NCBI GenBank assembly: GCA_902797475.1
Contig: CADBTG010000080.1
Location: 1 to 6,258 of the forward strand
DNA from: an uncultured Lachnospiraceae bacterium
Lineage (GTDB): Bacteria; Bacillota; Clostridia; Lachnospirales; Lachnospiraceae
Direction of reading: 5' to 3'
Length of the DNA stretch: 6,258 bases
The translations under genes were made by a program, and so were the position numbers. The notes below the pieces were generated by a model. The model was not told the DNA's origin, searched no databases, and saw nothing but the letters and a program-made list of their open reading frames with translations. Below are positions 1 through 6,230 of the stretch, in pieces; the first letter of the stretch is position 1, and each line of letters begins with the position of its first letter.

Positions 1-332
1 ACTGTGTCGCAGGTGATTATGACGCCAAGGCGGGAAGTACAATCGTTACACTGAAGGCGGCTACCATCCAAGCCCTCAGCGTAGGTACACATACCATTTC
101 CATTATCTTTGATGACGGCAAGGTGGAGACGAAGCTTACTGTCGAGAAAGCTACATCCACAAACAACTCCGGTACGAATCAGGGTTCGAATGCAGGTAAC
201 AGCAACACGGATGATTCGCCGACGACCGGAGACACTCTTACGGACAACCTCTACATCTTGTTGATTTTATCAGCACTCTGTCTGTGCGGAACATTTGTGA
301 TTCGCAGAAAACGCCGCGACCTCGAAGCATAA
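1..332 (+). CDS. C-terminal end of a sortase-anchored surface protein (5' part outside window)
   Basis: This is the 3' end of a gene that starts before the window. The reading frame is open from base 3 and ends at a TAA at 330-332, giving about 109 visible residues. The first 45 or so residues, including GSTIVTLKAA and LSVGTHTISI, look like the last strands of an Ig-like/X2-like beta-sandwich that is common near the C-terminus of clostridial surface proteins. A Ser/Thr/Asn/Gly-rich spacer follows, then PTTGD (219-233), a hydrophobic stretch (about 246-302) and the basic tail RRKRRD. This is the layout of a cell-wall sorting signal: sortase would cut between T and G and attach the protein to peptidoglycan. 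The motif is a variant of LPXTG with Ser in place of Leu. The function of the missing N-terminal part cannot be told. A GTG at 123 is an internal codon and not the start. Confidence 0.85.
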   Translation, partial: CVAGDYDAKAGSTIVTLKAATIQALSVGTHTISIIFDDGKVETKLTVEKATSTNNSGTNQGSNAGNSNTDDSPTTGDTLTDNLYILLILSALCLCGTFVIRRKRRDLEA

Positions 333-390
333 GAGGCGAAGCGTTCGCTCAAAAACAACTGCAACAACAAGGCACTTATATGTAACTGCA

Positions 391-435
391 AAAGGGCATA
401 CCCGGCGGCAATTTGCCGTCTCGGGTATGCCCTTT
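391..435. terminator. Bidirectional hairpin terminator between convergent genes
   Basis: A perfect 14-bp stem (391-404 with 422-435) encloses a second short stem, CGGC with GCCG, at 406-409 and 415-418. The stem begins with AAAGGGC and ends with GCCCTTT, so both strands read a short U-run as the stem closes (TTTT on the minus strand). It lies 58 nt after the surface-protein stop and 25 nt after the psd stop. It is therefore placed to end transcription from both convergent genes. The rest of the 333-460 gap shows nothing else recognisable. Confidence 0.8.
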
Positions 436-460
436 GGGTGTATCCGGTCCTTTACAAGCA

Positions 461-1291
461 TCAGCTTTCTATTTTCTCTCCGATCCATTCACCCATCTTC
501 ACCGGGCACTCGGTGCCGGTTGCAAGCACTTTCGCGATAGCGGGATTCAGTTCCATGCGTCCCTTTTCCACAAGTAGTACAATCGTGGAGCCCATCAGCG
601 AGAAACGCCCCATCGTCTCGCCCTTCTTCACCGGCTCGTTCTCTCTTTCGTTGACGATTCCGCCAACCGCCAGGGCACCGACTTCCACCTGAATGACCGG
701 CCCGAAATTGTCGGTTTCAATCAGGGTACGGCAACGGCGATTCAGCCGGAACACGGGAACATTCGCAAGTGCAATCGGCTGCACACTGTGAAGTTGCCCT
801 TCTTTAAACTGATGGTCGTGAACAAATCCGTCATCAATGAAGCAATAGTGATGATAATCATTCGGTGCAAGCCGGAAGACAAGCGCCTGTCCGCCGCCGA
901 AATGACCTGCGAGAATCGCATCGTCCACCAGATCGCTCACGCGGTAACTTGAGCCTTTAATCGCAAAAACGCTTTCCGTCGAAATCGGATAGGCGGAAAG
1001 ATGGCCGTCGCACGGACTGATGAAATGATTCGGCTCCGGATCGAAGCTGTTCTTAATCTTTCTGCGCTCGAAGAAATCCGAGAAGGACCGGTAGCCGATT
1101 CGCGGATACCCCTTCATGCTGATGTTGTATTTTCGAATGTACCGGCGAATCATCCCCTTCGAAAAGGGCGTGTGCAGATACCAGGCCATCACCTTCGGGG
1201 CCTTCACTGCAAGCATCACCTTGATCATCGCGCGGCCAACCGGGTTTCCGTACAGAAACCGCATTGCCGCATTGCTTCCGTCTCGTTCCAT
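461..1291 (-). CDS. psd: Phosphatidylserine decarboxylase proenzyme
   Basis: The product is 276 residues and should convert phosphatidylserine to phosphatidylethanolamine at the membrane. The proenzyme cuts itself to form a pyruvoyl group on the new N-terminus of the small subunit. Visible motifs are SPCDG (residues 92-96, Asp95 likely in the self-cleavage relay), NDYHHYC (144-150) and MGST (233-236, Ser235 the predicted cleavage and pyruvoyl residue). VEVGALAVG (203-211) and the downstream VKKGE-MGRF stretch also fit the family. Cleavage would leave a beta chain of about 234 residues and an alpha chain of about 42. Length fits the clostridial class. Two differences from the usual pattern are Met before GST, where LGST or GGST is common, and Cys150 where many members have a second His. 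The ATG at 1291 is supported by GAGAGG (1297-1302) 5 nt upstream. The gene is last in the minus-strand series, 84 nt after the propeller lipoprotein. No phosphatidylserine synthase gene is in the window. Confidence 0.93.
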   Translation of the reverse strand: MERDGSNAAMRFLYGNPVGRAMIKVMLAVKAPKVMAWYLHTPFSKGMIRRYIRKYNISMKGYPRIGYRSFSDFFERRKIKNSFDPEPNHFISPCDGHLSAYPISTESVFAIKGSSYRVSDLVDDAILAGHFGGGQALVFRLAPNDYHHYCFIDDGFVHDHQFKEGQLHSVQPIALANVPVFRLNRRCRTLIETDNFGPVIQVEVGALAVGGIVNERENEPVKKGETMGRFSLMGSTIVLLVEKGRMELNPAIAKVLATGTECPVKMGEWIGEKIES

Positions 1292-1296
1292 TCTGA

Positions 1297-1302
1297 CCTC
1301 TC
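1297..1302 (-). promoter_or_regulatory. Ribosome binding site of psd
   Basis: GAGAGG on the minus strand ends 5 nt before the ATG at 1291. It fixes this ATG as the start in preference to the later in-frame ATG at residue 10. Confidence 0.6.
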
Positions 1303-1343
1303 ATATTCCGGCCCTGCACTTTTGCAAGGTCATCTGTTAATTT

Positions 1344-1367
1344 CGGGCCTTGCAGAAGCAAGGCCCG
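1344..1367 (-). repeat. Perfect inverted repeat between lipoprotein gene and psd
   Basis: A 10-bp GC-rich perfect stem (1344-1353 with 1358-1367) has a 4-nt loop. It starts 8 nt after the stop codon of the propeller lipoprotein gene. On the minus strand the stem is followed by AAATTAACAG, so the U-run of a classic intrinsic terminator is missing. It may be a weak terminator, an attenuator that lowers psd expression, or a 3' end that protects the upstream mRNA. The choice between these is inference. Confidence 0.55.
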
Positions 1368-1375
1368 TATTGTCT

Positions 1376-3094
1376 TTACTTCAGCGTAACCCCGTAAATC
1401 TTCTTGCCGCGCGTGCCGACAACAACCGTATTGTTGAATACGGACGGCGTTGCCTCGATATTCTTTCCGAGGTTAATCGTGTCCTTAACCTTACCGGTTC
1501 TGCCGTCCAGAAGATGCATGTTGCCGTCGGAGTCGCAAAGGATGATATAGCCGTCGCCGTTGCTGTTATATACCGCAACCGGGCTCGACCAGCTGTAATA
1601 CTTCATGTCGACGCTCCAAACCTCACCGCCGGTTTTCTTATCAATTGCGACAAATTTGCCGTGCTTCTTTCCGCCGGTACGCGCGATATTGAAGTAAACC
1701 AGGCCGCTCAGGTTGTTCTCGCCGAGGCATGCCGTTGCCTGCACGCCGCCGGAAACGCCGTCAACGGTCTTACAGCTGTATTCACGTTTCCATATGATTT
1801 CACCGGTCGCGGCATTGATTTTGAAGATCGGAATATCACCGGTCTTTCTCTTGTTTGCAGTCCAATGTAAGGATGTCGAAACATAGATATATGCCGTGCC
1901 CGTCGCGGGGTCAACCTCCAGAACCGGCGAAGCATTGCTGTCGTCCACGATGTCCTGACTCCAAATCAGTTCCATCGTATTCACGTCGATGCACATCAAA
2001 TCTCCGCTGTTGTCACAAATGTAAAGATAGTGGTCATAAGCACAGGCAGAAGATTCCATTCCGAGCCAATACGTGTCATTACCGGTCCGGTCGGTCTTGT
2101 AGTTCCATTTGACAATTTCAGCCGGATCGATGGTCAGGGTTGTCCCGTCCCACTTCGTGTTCAGCTTCATCGTATACAGAATGCCGTTCTCGCCCGGCTG
2201 GATGATAGTATCGGTTTCGGCATCAAACAGCGGCGAAGAGTCAAATGCACAGAAGTTTCCGTTATCCGTTCGGATGGAAAAGGGATCCTCTGCCCCATAC
2301 TCATACAGCACTTCTCCGGTTACAAGGCTTACAAGGAATGTTCTCGCGGCCTTTTTGCCCATATCGTCACCGGCGCCGACCGCATAAAGCGGAATGCCGT
2401 TCGGATAGAGCGAACCCGTTCCCTTAATCGGGAAACCGAGGCTGATCTTCGGACGCGTTGCCGAACCGTCGTCAAGATCCAGGAAATAGATGTTGCCGTC
2501 CATGGTGGCATATATGACTTCCACGAGGCCGGATTTGTTCTTCTTCGAATCATACAGATTCATGGCCTTCCGGGTGGCATCGTCCCACTGCACCAAAAGC
2601 GGCTGGCCGGTCCATCCGCTTCCGGTCCATTCACCTTTTTTAACGGTCTTCTTTAAGGAGCCGGTGTCGATATTCCAAGCCTTGGCAAGTTTATACGACG
2701 TCATATTTGCCACGCCGTAAGCACCGGACGAACGATAGTTGTCGCCGCGGAAGGTCAGCACACCCTTAATCTGCGCATAATTCTTCCCTGAAAAATGGAT
2801 CTCATTCTGCCGGTAGAAACCGTCCACATCGATTCCGTTCACGTTCAGGTGTGTTTCAAAGCCGAAACGGGATGGCTGTGTAGACGAAACAGGTGTGCAT
2901 ACACCGGTCTCAAGCAGCTTCTGCTCCGATGTGAACGGGGCCGTGTTCAGGTTCGGCGCAACAGAATCCCCTTTCTTCGGTTTTGATAAGGCTTTGCCAC
3001 AGCCGGGCAGGCATGCTGCCATCAGCGCGGCCAGCGCAAGGCAAATAAACTTCTTTTTGGATACACGCATTCTTTTCTCACTTTCCTGTGTCAT
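1376..3094 (-). CDS. PQQ-like beta-propeller lipoprotein
   Basis: The product is 572 residues from the chosen start and is predicted to be a lipoprotein on the outer face of the membrane. Basic residues up to KKK (13-15) precede a hydrophobic core and the lipobox LPGC, with Cys32 the lipidated residue. After a linker come the signature FRGDNYRSS (115-123) and a series of propeller blades. These appear as repeats of the type G-x-hydrophobic-x-x-D-x-x-TGE-x-W, for example at about 194-210, 254-267, 361-378, 423-438, 481-497, 521-543 and 560-572. The overall pattern matches PQQ-binding-like or BamB-like propellers, but nothing shows that PQQ is bound or that it is an enzyme; a scaffold or sensor role is as likely. 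Start choice is uncertain. The ATG at 3094 follows a GGAAGAGAGAG tract; the ATG at 3070 would give a more usual short signal peptide with GTGAG upstream. A GTG at 3139 would overlap the previous gene and looks unlikely. The gap to the upstream gene is 38 nt, so co-transcription is likely. Confidence 0.87.
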   Translation of the reverse strand: MTQESEKRMRVSKKKFICLALAALMAACLPGCGKALSKPKKGDSVAPNLNTAPFTSEQKLLETGVCTPVSSTQPSRFGFETHLNVNGIDVDGFYRQNEIHFSGKNYAQIKGVLTFRGDNYRSSGAYGVANMTSYKLAKAWNIDTGSLKKTVKKGEWTGSGWTGQPLLVQWDDATRKAMNLYDSKKNKSGLVEVIYATMDGNIYFLDLDDGSATRPKISLGFPIKGTGSLYPNGIPLYAVGAGDDMGKKAARTFLVSLVTGEVLYEYGAEDPFSIRTDNGNFCAFDSSPLFDAETDTIIQPGENGILYTMKLNTKWDGTTLTIDPAEIVKWNYKTDRTGNDTYWLGMESSACAYDHYLYICDNSGDLMCIDVNTMELIWSQDIVDDSNASPVLEVDPATGTAYIYVSTSLHWTANKRKTGDIPIFKINAATGEIIWKREYSCKTVDGVSGGVQATACLGENNLSGLVYFNIARTGGKKHGKFVAIDKKTGGEVWSVDMKYYSWSSPVAVYNSNGDGYIILCDSDGNMHLLDGRTGKVKDTINLGKNIEATPSVFNNTVVVGTRGKKIYGVTLK

Positions 3095-3132
3095 TTTCCT
3101 GCTCTCTCTTCCCCCCGTAATTCTTTCGGAAA

Positions 3133-4026
3133 TCACCAATCACTGCTCCAGTCCGTGCCGCTGCTGTCCCAGCTGTCCCAACTGCTCGAGCTGTCAGAAT
3201 CATAGGAACTGCTCGTGTGCCAATCGTCCCAGACCGAAGATGTTTCAATATCGGTAATCCCCCAGCCTGCGTCCCAGTCTTCGCCGACAGAATAGGAGGA
3301 ATAATCGTCGTAGGGAAATGACACATCGTCATACCATGTCGAGGCGCTTGTGTCATAATAACTCCACTCGTTTCCGTAGCGGTAATAATACCGGCCGTTT
3401 TCATCCTGATAATAACCGTCGCGACGATGAAGCCCGATATTGAACCCGGCAACGAAAATAATGAGCGCGGCAAAAAAGCCTGCAAACCCGATGAGGATCT
3501 TTTTCTCCTTTTTGCTCATGGTCTGGGGCTTGTATCCCCGGGTCGGAGCCGCATCGGTATAAGCACTTTCCCCGTTCGGATAAATGCCACGATTATGGCA
3601 CTCGGAAAGAAGCTTCTGATATATTTCATTTACGGCAAATGCCTCATCCGGTCCGCGATAACGGATTGCCCGGACTCCGGTGTCCTTGTTCTTATATACC
3701 ACAAAGTCCGAACCGTCCCGGTAGATTCCGAACGCCCTCGGCTCCTTATAATCTTCGCCTATGAAAAATCGCATGCGAAGTAAAGGCATCTTCTTTTGCG
3801 CGCAATACTTCTGTAACTCTTCAATTGTCTGCGGATTTGTGATGGCCTCCTCTTCAGGCAAAACCTCACGTGCGGACTCGGTCTGCGCGGCCGTGTCATA
3901 CATCACGGCTGTTCCGCCGGCGCCGACGGAATACCCGTCATCTACGAGCGCACCGCAGTTCGGACATATTTTCTCCCCCTCGGGAATATCTCTTCCACAA
4001 TACCTGCACAATCTCTTTTCGTTCAT
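3133..4026 (-). CDS. Zinc-ribbon, single-pass membrane protein with Trp/Asp/Ser-rich tail
   Basis: The product is 297 residues and I do not recognise a named family. An N-terminal zinc ribbon has Cys7, Cys10, Cys21 and Cys24 in a CxxC-x10-CxxC pattern, as in short zinc-ribbon heads of many Firmicutes membrane proteins. A soluble segment of about 60-150 follows, with mixed alpha/beta character (RAFGIYRDGSDFVVYKNK). One membrane helix spans about 177-199, with KKEKK before it and HRR after it. The tail from 203 has a Tyr-rich part (YYQDENGRYYYRYGNEW) and then a low-complexity part rich in Trp, Asp and Ser, ending in TDWSSDW. After Arg216 there is no Lys or Arg in the last 81 residues, against 19 acidic residues and ten Trp. 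The likely topology is zinc ribbon inside and acidic tail outside, though charges flank both sides. The start ATG at 4026 has AAGGA 7 nt upstream. It lies 66 nt after transketolase and 38 nt before the lipoprotein start. The function is unknown; an envelope scaffold or sensor is only a guess. Confidence 0.88.
   Translation of the reverse strand: MNEKRLCRYCGRDIPEGEKICPNCGALVDDGYSVGAGGTAVMYDTAAQTESAREVLPEEEAITNPQTIEELQKYCAQKKMPLLRMRFFIGEDYKEPRAFGIYRDGSDFVVYKNKDTGVRAIRYRGPDEAFAVNEIYQKLLSECHNRGIYPNGESAYTDAAPTRGYKPQTMSKKEKKILIGFAGFFAALIIFVAGFNIGLHRRDGYYQDENGRYYYRYGNEWSYYDTSASTWYDDVSFPYDDYSSYSVGEDWDAGWGITDIETSSVWDDWHTSSSYDSDSSSSWDSWDSSGTDWSSDW
3164..3199 (-). repeat. Degenerate 9-nt tandem repeat in the tail of the zinc-ribbon gene
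   Basis: Four consecutive 9-nt units (CTGTCCCAG, CTGTCCCAA, CTGCTCGAG, CTGTCAGAA on the + strand) lie within the coding region. The first two differ at one base. They encode the Ser/Trp/Asp run around SSSSWDSWD, which suggests the tail grew or changes by unit duplication. Confidence 0.55.
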
Positions 4027-4033
4027 GGCATTT

Positions 4034-4038
4034 TCCTT
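4034..4038 (-). promoter_or_regulatory. Ribosome binding site of the zinc-ribbon gene
   Basis: AAGGA on the minus strand (within AGAAGGA) lies 7 nt before the ATG at 4026. It supports that start. Confidence 0.65.
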
Positions 4039-4049
4039 CTTATGACAAA

Positions 4050-4076
4050 GTCCGGCACCTGAAAAAGGTGCCGGAC
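4050..4076 (-). terminator. Stem-loop terminator after transketolase
   Basis: A perfect 11-bp stem (4050-4060 with 4066-4076) with a 5-nt loop begins 16 nt after the transketolase stop. On the minus strand it is followed by TTTGTCATAAG, a short and broken U-run. Termination is probably partial, so some transcripts could continue into the zinc-ribbon gene, whose ribosome binding site begins about 12 nt further on. Confidence 0.7.
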
Positions 4077-4092
4077 CGTTTCTCTTCAGGAC

Positions 4093-6084
4093 TTATTTGC
4101 AGATGACATCCTTTACGGTAGCGGCAACATTCTCAGCCGTGAAACCGAATTTCTTAAACAGAACGGATGCCGGAGCGCTTGCGCCGAAGCCGTGCATCGT
4201 TACATAGCCGCCGTCAAGTCCGACATATTTGCCCCAGCCGAAATCACTGAGTGCTTCTACTGCAACGCGGGCACGAACATTCTTCGGAAGAACGCTTTCC
4301 TTGTACTCGTCGCTCTGCTCCTCGAAGATATCCATACAAGGCATGCTGACAACGCGAACGTCAACTCCGTCCTCGGCAAGCATAGCCTTTGCCTCAAGCG
4401 AGATGCTCACTTCGGAACCGGTCGCGATGATGATGGCATCCGGAACTTCCTTCTCGGAATCCTCAATGATATAGCCGCCCTTCAGAGCTTCCTTGGAGGA
4501 GCCTGCAAGCTGCGGAAGATTCTGTCTCGTAAGAACGAGCGCGGTAGGAGTTTCCTTGCTCGTTACGGCGCTGTACCAGGCAGCAAGAGTTTCGGTAGCG
4601 TCTGCCGGACGGAATACATGGAAGTTCGGCAGGGAACGAAGCATGGCAAGCTGCTCAATCGGCTCATGCGTCGGACCGTCTTCACCGACACCGATGGAGT
4701 CATGGGTCAAAACGAATGTAGTCGGGATGCGCATCAAAGCGGAAAGTCTTGCCATCGGCTTTACGTAATCGCTGAATACGAAGAACGTAGCGCAGTAAGC
4801 GCGGAGGCCGTGAAGCGTAAGACCGTTGCTGATGGCAGCCATGGCAAACTCACGAACACCGAAATGGAGGTTGCGTCCGCTGTAATCGTCTTTGCTGAAA
4901 TCGCCGATTTCCTTCATTGCCGTCTTGTTCGAAGGAGCAAGGTCAGCGGAACCGCCGATCAGGTTCGGAACTTTATTCTTCAGCTTGTTAAGAGCCCAGC
5001 CGCCGAGATTTCTCGTAGCGTCTGCTTTCTCTTCATAAGCCCAGTATTCTGCATCGTCGATGAGATCCTTAGCGATGTCCATGTTGAACTCATCGTCCCA
5101 TGCCTTCTTCATCTCCGGGAATTTAGCGCAGTACTCTGCGAACAGCTTGTTCCAGGCATCCTCGTCCTTGGCAAGGTCGGTTGCGATTGCCTTGTAGTTT
5201 GCATAAACTTCATTCGGAACATAGAAGGCTTCCTGAGAAGGCCAGCCGAGGAATTCCTTCATCGCCGCAACGTTCTCTTCTCCGAGAGGTTCGCCGTGCG
5301 CGCTTGCCTTGCCCTGCTTAGCCGGGCAGCCGTAACCGATCTGCGTCTTCACGGTAATCATGGAAGGCTTCGTCTTCTCGGCCTTTGCAGCCTCAATGGC
5401 AGCGCCAATGGCATCAAGGTCATTTCCGTCCTCAACAACGAGGGTCTGGAAGCCCATTGCACGGAATCTTGCCTGTACATCTTCGGTAAATGCGATGTCG
5501 GTATTGCCTTCGATGCTGATCTTGTTGCTGTCATAGAAAACAATCAGCTTAGAAAGGCCAAGGGTGCCTGCAAGAGACATGGCTTCGTAGGTAACACCCT
5601 CCATCATACATCCGTCGCCGCCGAGCACGTAGGTGTAATGGTCAACAACCGGATAGCCGGGCTTGTTGAACTTTGCGGCGAGATGAGCCTCTGCCATAGC
5701 CATACCTACGGACATGCCCATGCCTGCGCCGAGCGGGCCGGTCGTAGCCTCAACACCCTTGGTGTGACGGTACTCCGGATGACCGGGGGTCAGGGATCCG
5801 TCCTGACGGAACTGCATCATATCTTCTTTGGTCAGGCCGTAGCCGAACAGATGAAGAAGGGAATATAACAAAGTGGAACCGTGTCCGCCGGACAGGATGA
5901 ACCGGTCACGGTTCGCCCAATCGGGATTGGCGGGATTGTGCTTCATGTGTTTTGCCCAAAGCTCGTAAGCCACTGCTGCGGAGCCAAGCGGCAATCCGGG
6001 ATGTCCGGACTTTGCTTTCTGGATCGCGTCTGCTGCCAAAACGCGGATGGCATTAACAGACATCGTGTCGATAGATTTGCTCAT
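4093..6084 (-). CDS. tkt: Transketolase
   Basis: A full-length, intact transketolase of 663 residues. It is a cytoplasmic, thiamine-diphosphate and divalent-metal-dependent enzyme that moves two-carbon units between sugar phosphates in the non-oxidative pentose phosphate pathway. Family landmarks are all present: SGHPG (His28), GGHGS (His68), TPGHPE (99-104), GPLGAGMG (117-124), the cofactor-binding GDG at 156-158 with Asn187 of the same motif, and His263 (AHGEPLG). Further on are GGSADLAPSN (377-386), GVREFAM with catalytic Glu412, THDSIGVGEDGPTHEP (460-475, with His461 and His473) and LTRQNLP with Arg520. The order is PP domain, Pyr domain, C-terminal domain, and the length is standard for the family. 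The ATG at 6084 is chosen because GGAGGA lies 8 nt upstream. A longer reading from 6204 would add 40 unrelated residues and start upstream of the predicted transcription start. The gene has its own promoter and terminator. Confidence 0.97.
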   Translation of the reverse strand: MSKSIDTMSVNAIRVLAADAIQKAKSGHPGLPLGSAAVAYELWAKHMKHNPANPDWANRDRFILSGGHGSTLLYSLLHLFGYGLTKEDMMQFRQDGSLTPGHPEYRHTKGVEATTGPLGAGMGMSVGMAMAEAHLAAKFNKPGYPVVDHYTYVLGGDGCMMEGVTYEAMSLAGTLGLSKLIVFYDSNKISIEGNTDIAFTEDVQARFRAMGFQTLVVEDGNDLDAIGAAIEAAKAEKTKPSMITVKTQIGYGCPAKQGKASAHGEPLGEENVAAMKEFLGWPSQEAFYVPNEVYANYKAIATDLAKDEDAWNKLFAEYCAKFPEMKKAWDDEFNMDIAKDLIDDAEYWAYEEKADATRNLGGWALNKLKNKVPNLIGGSADLAPSNKTAMKEIGDFSKDDYSGRNLHFGVREFAMAAISNGLTLHGLRAYCATFFVFSDYVKPMARLSALMRIPTTFVLTHDSIGVGEDGPTHEPIEQLAMLRSLPNFHVFRPADATETLAAWYSAVTSKETPTALVLTRQNLPQLAGSSKEALKGGYIIEDSEKEVPDAIIIATGSEVSISLEAKAMLAEDGVDVRVVSMPCMDIFEEQSDEYKESVLPKNVRARVAVEALSDFGWGKYVGLDGGYVTMHGFGASAPASVLFKKFGFTAENVAATVKDVICK

Positions 6085-6092
6085 GTTAGAAT

Positions 6093-6098
6093 TCCTCC
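6093..6098 (-). promoter_or_regulatory. Strong ribosome binding site of tkt
   Basis: GGAGGA on the minus strand, 8 nt before the ATG at 6084. It decides the tkt start against the longer open frame reaching 6204. Confidence 0.85.
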
Positions 6099-6112
6099 GG
6101 GGATTATTCTTT

Positions 6113-6144
6113 CCTGCCCTGTCAGCAGAAAACAGACAGGCAGG
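6113..6144 (-). promoter_or_regulatory. Imperfect hairpin in the tkt leader
   Basis: Bases 6135-6144 can pair with 6113-6123 (10 bp plus one bulged base) around an 11-nt loop. It lies between the predicted transcription start and the ribosome binding site, and ends 14 nt before GGAGGA. It is not followed by a U-run and matches no riboswitch I recognise. It may affect mRNA stability or translation, but no regulatory role is shown. Confidence 0.45.
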
Positions 6145-6180
6145 CGCAGCGTCCGTCGTCACGGGCGCATACCTGTGTAA

Positions 6181-6209
6181 ATAATAGCATATCGCTCCGT
6201 ACAATGCAA
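6181..6209 (-). promoter_or_regulatory. Predicted sigma-A promoter of tkt
   Basis: On the minus strand, TTGCAT (6204-6209) and TATTAT (6181-6186) are separated by exactly 17 nt. The -10 matches TATAAT at five of six positions and is preceded by TGC, giving an extended -10. The -35 is weak (only TTG fits). Transcription would start near 6174, leaving a leader of about 90 nt. Confidence 0.65.
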
Positions 6210-6230
6210 GAAATCCACGCCGATTTGAGC

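Noticed and set aside
123..332. A small independent 69-residue protein starting at GTG 123
   Set aside because: The same frame is open to the window edge and encodes the natural preceding part of an Ig-like domain, so this is the tail of a larger gene.
1297..1325. Promoter-like TTGCAA / TATGAG pair upstream of psd (minus strand)
   Set aside because: The -10 would overlap the ribosome binding site and put the transcript start at or next to the ATG, so it cannot drive normal translation.
1001..1870. Open frame of 289 codons on the + strand across psd and the lipoprotein gene
   Set aside because: It runs antisense across two well-supported genes and the gap between them, and shows no domain or credible ribosome binding site.
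3095..3139. GTG start at 3139 for the lipoprotein
   Set aside because: It would overlap the end of the zinc-ribbon gene by 7 nt and add 15 residues before an already long signal peptide; the ATG starts at 3094 or 3070 fit better.
4038..4072. Possible -10 (CATAAG) just upstream of the zinc-ribbon gene
   Set aside because: No -35 at a usable distance and the -10 overlaps the ribosome binding site.
4192..5868. Long open frame of 558 codons on the + strand, antisense to transketolase
   Set aside because: It lies wholly inside a clear transketolase gene, is Cys/His/Arg/Val-rich with no recognisable domain, and long antisense frames are common opposite strongly codon-biased genes.
6085..6204. 40-residue N-terminal extension of transketolase
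   Set aside because: It would start upstream of the predicted transcription start, has no family similarity, and the ATG at 6084 has a strong ribosome binding site and the standard N-terminus.
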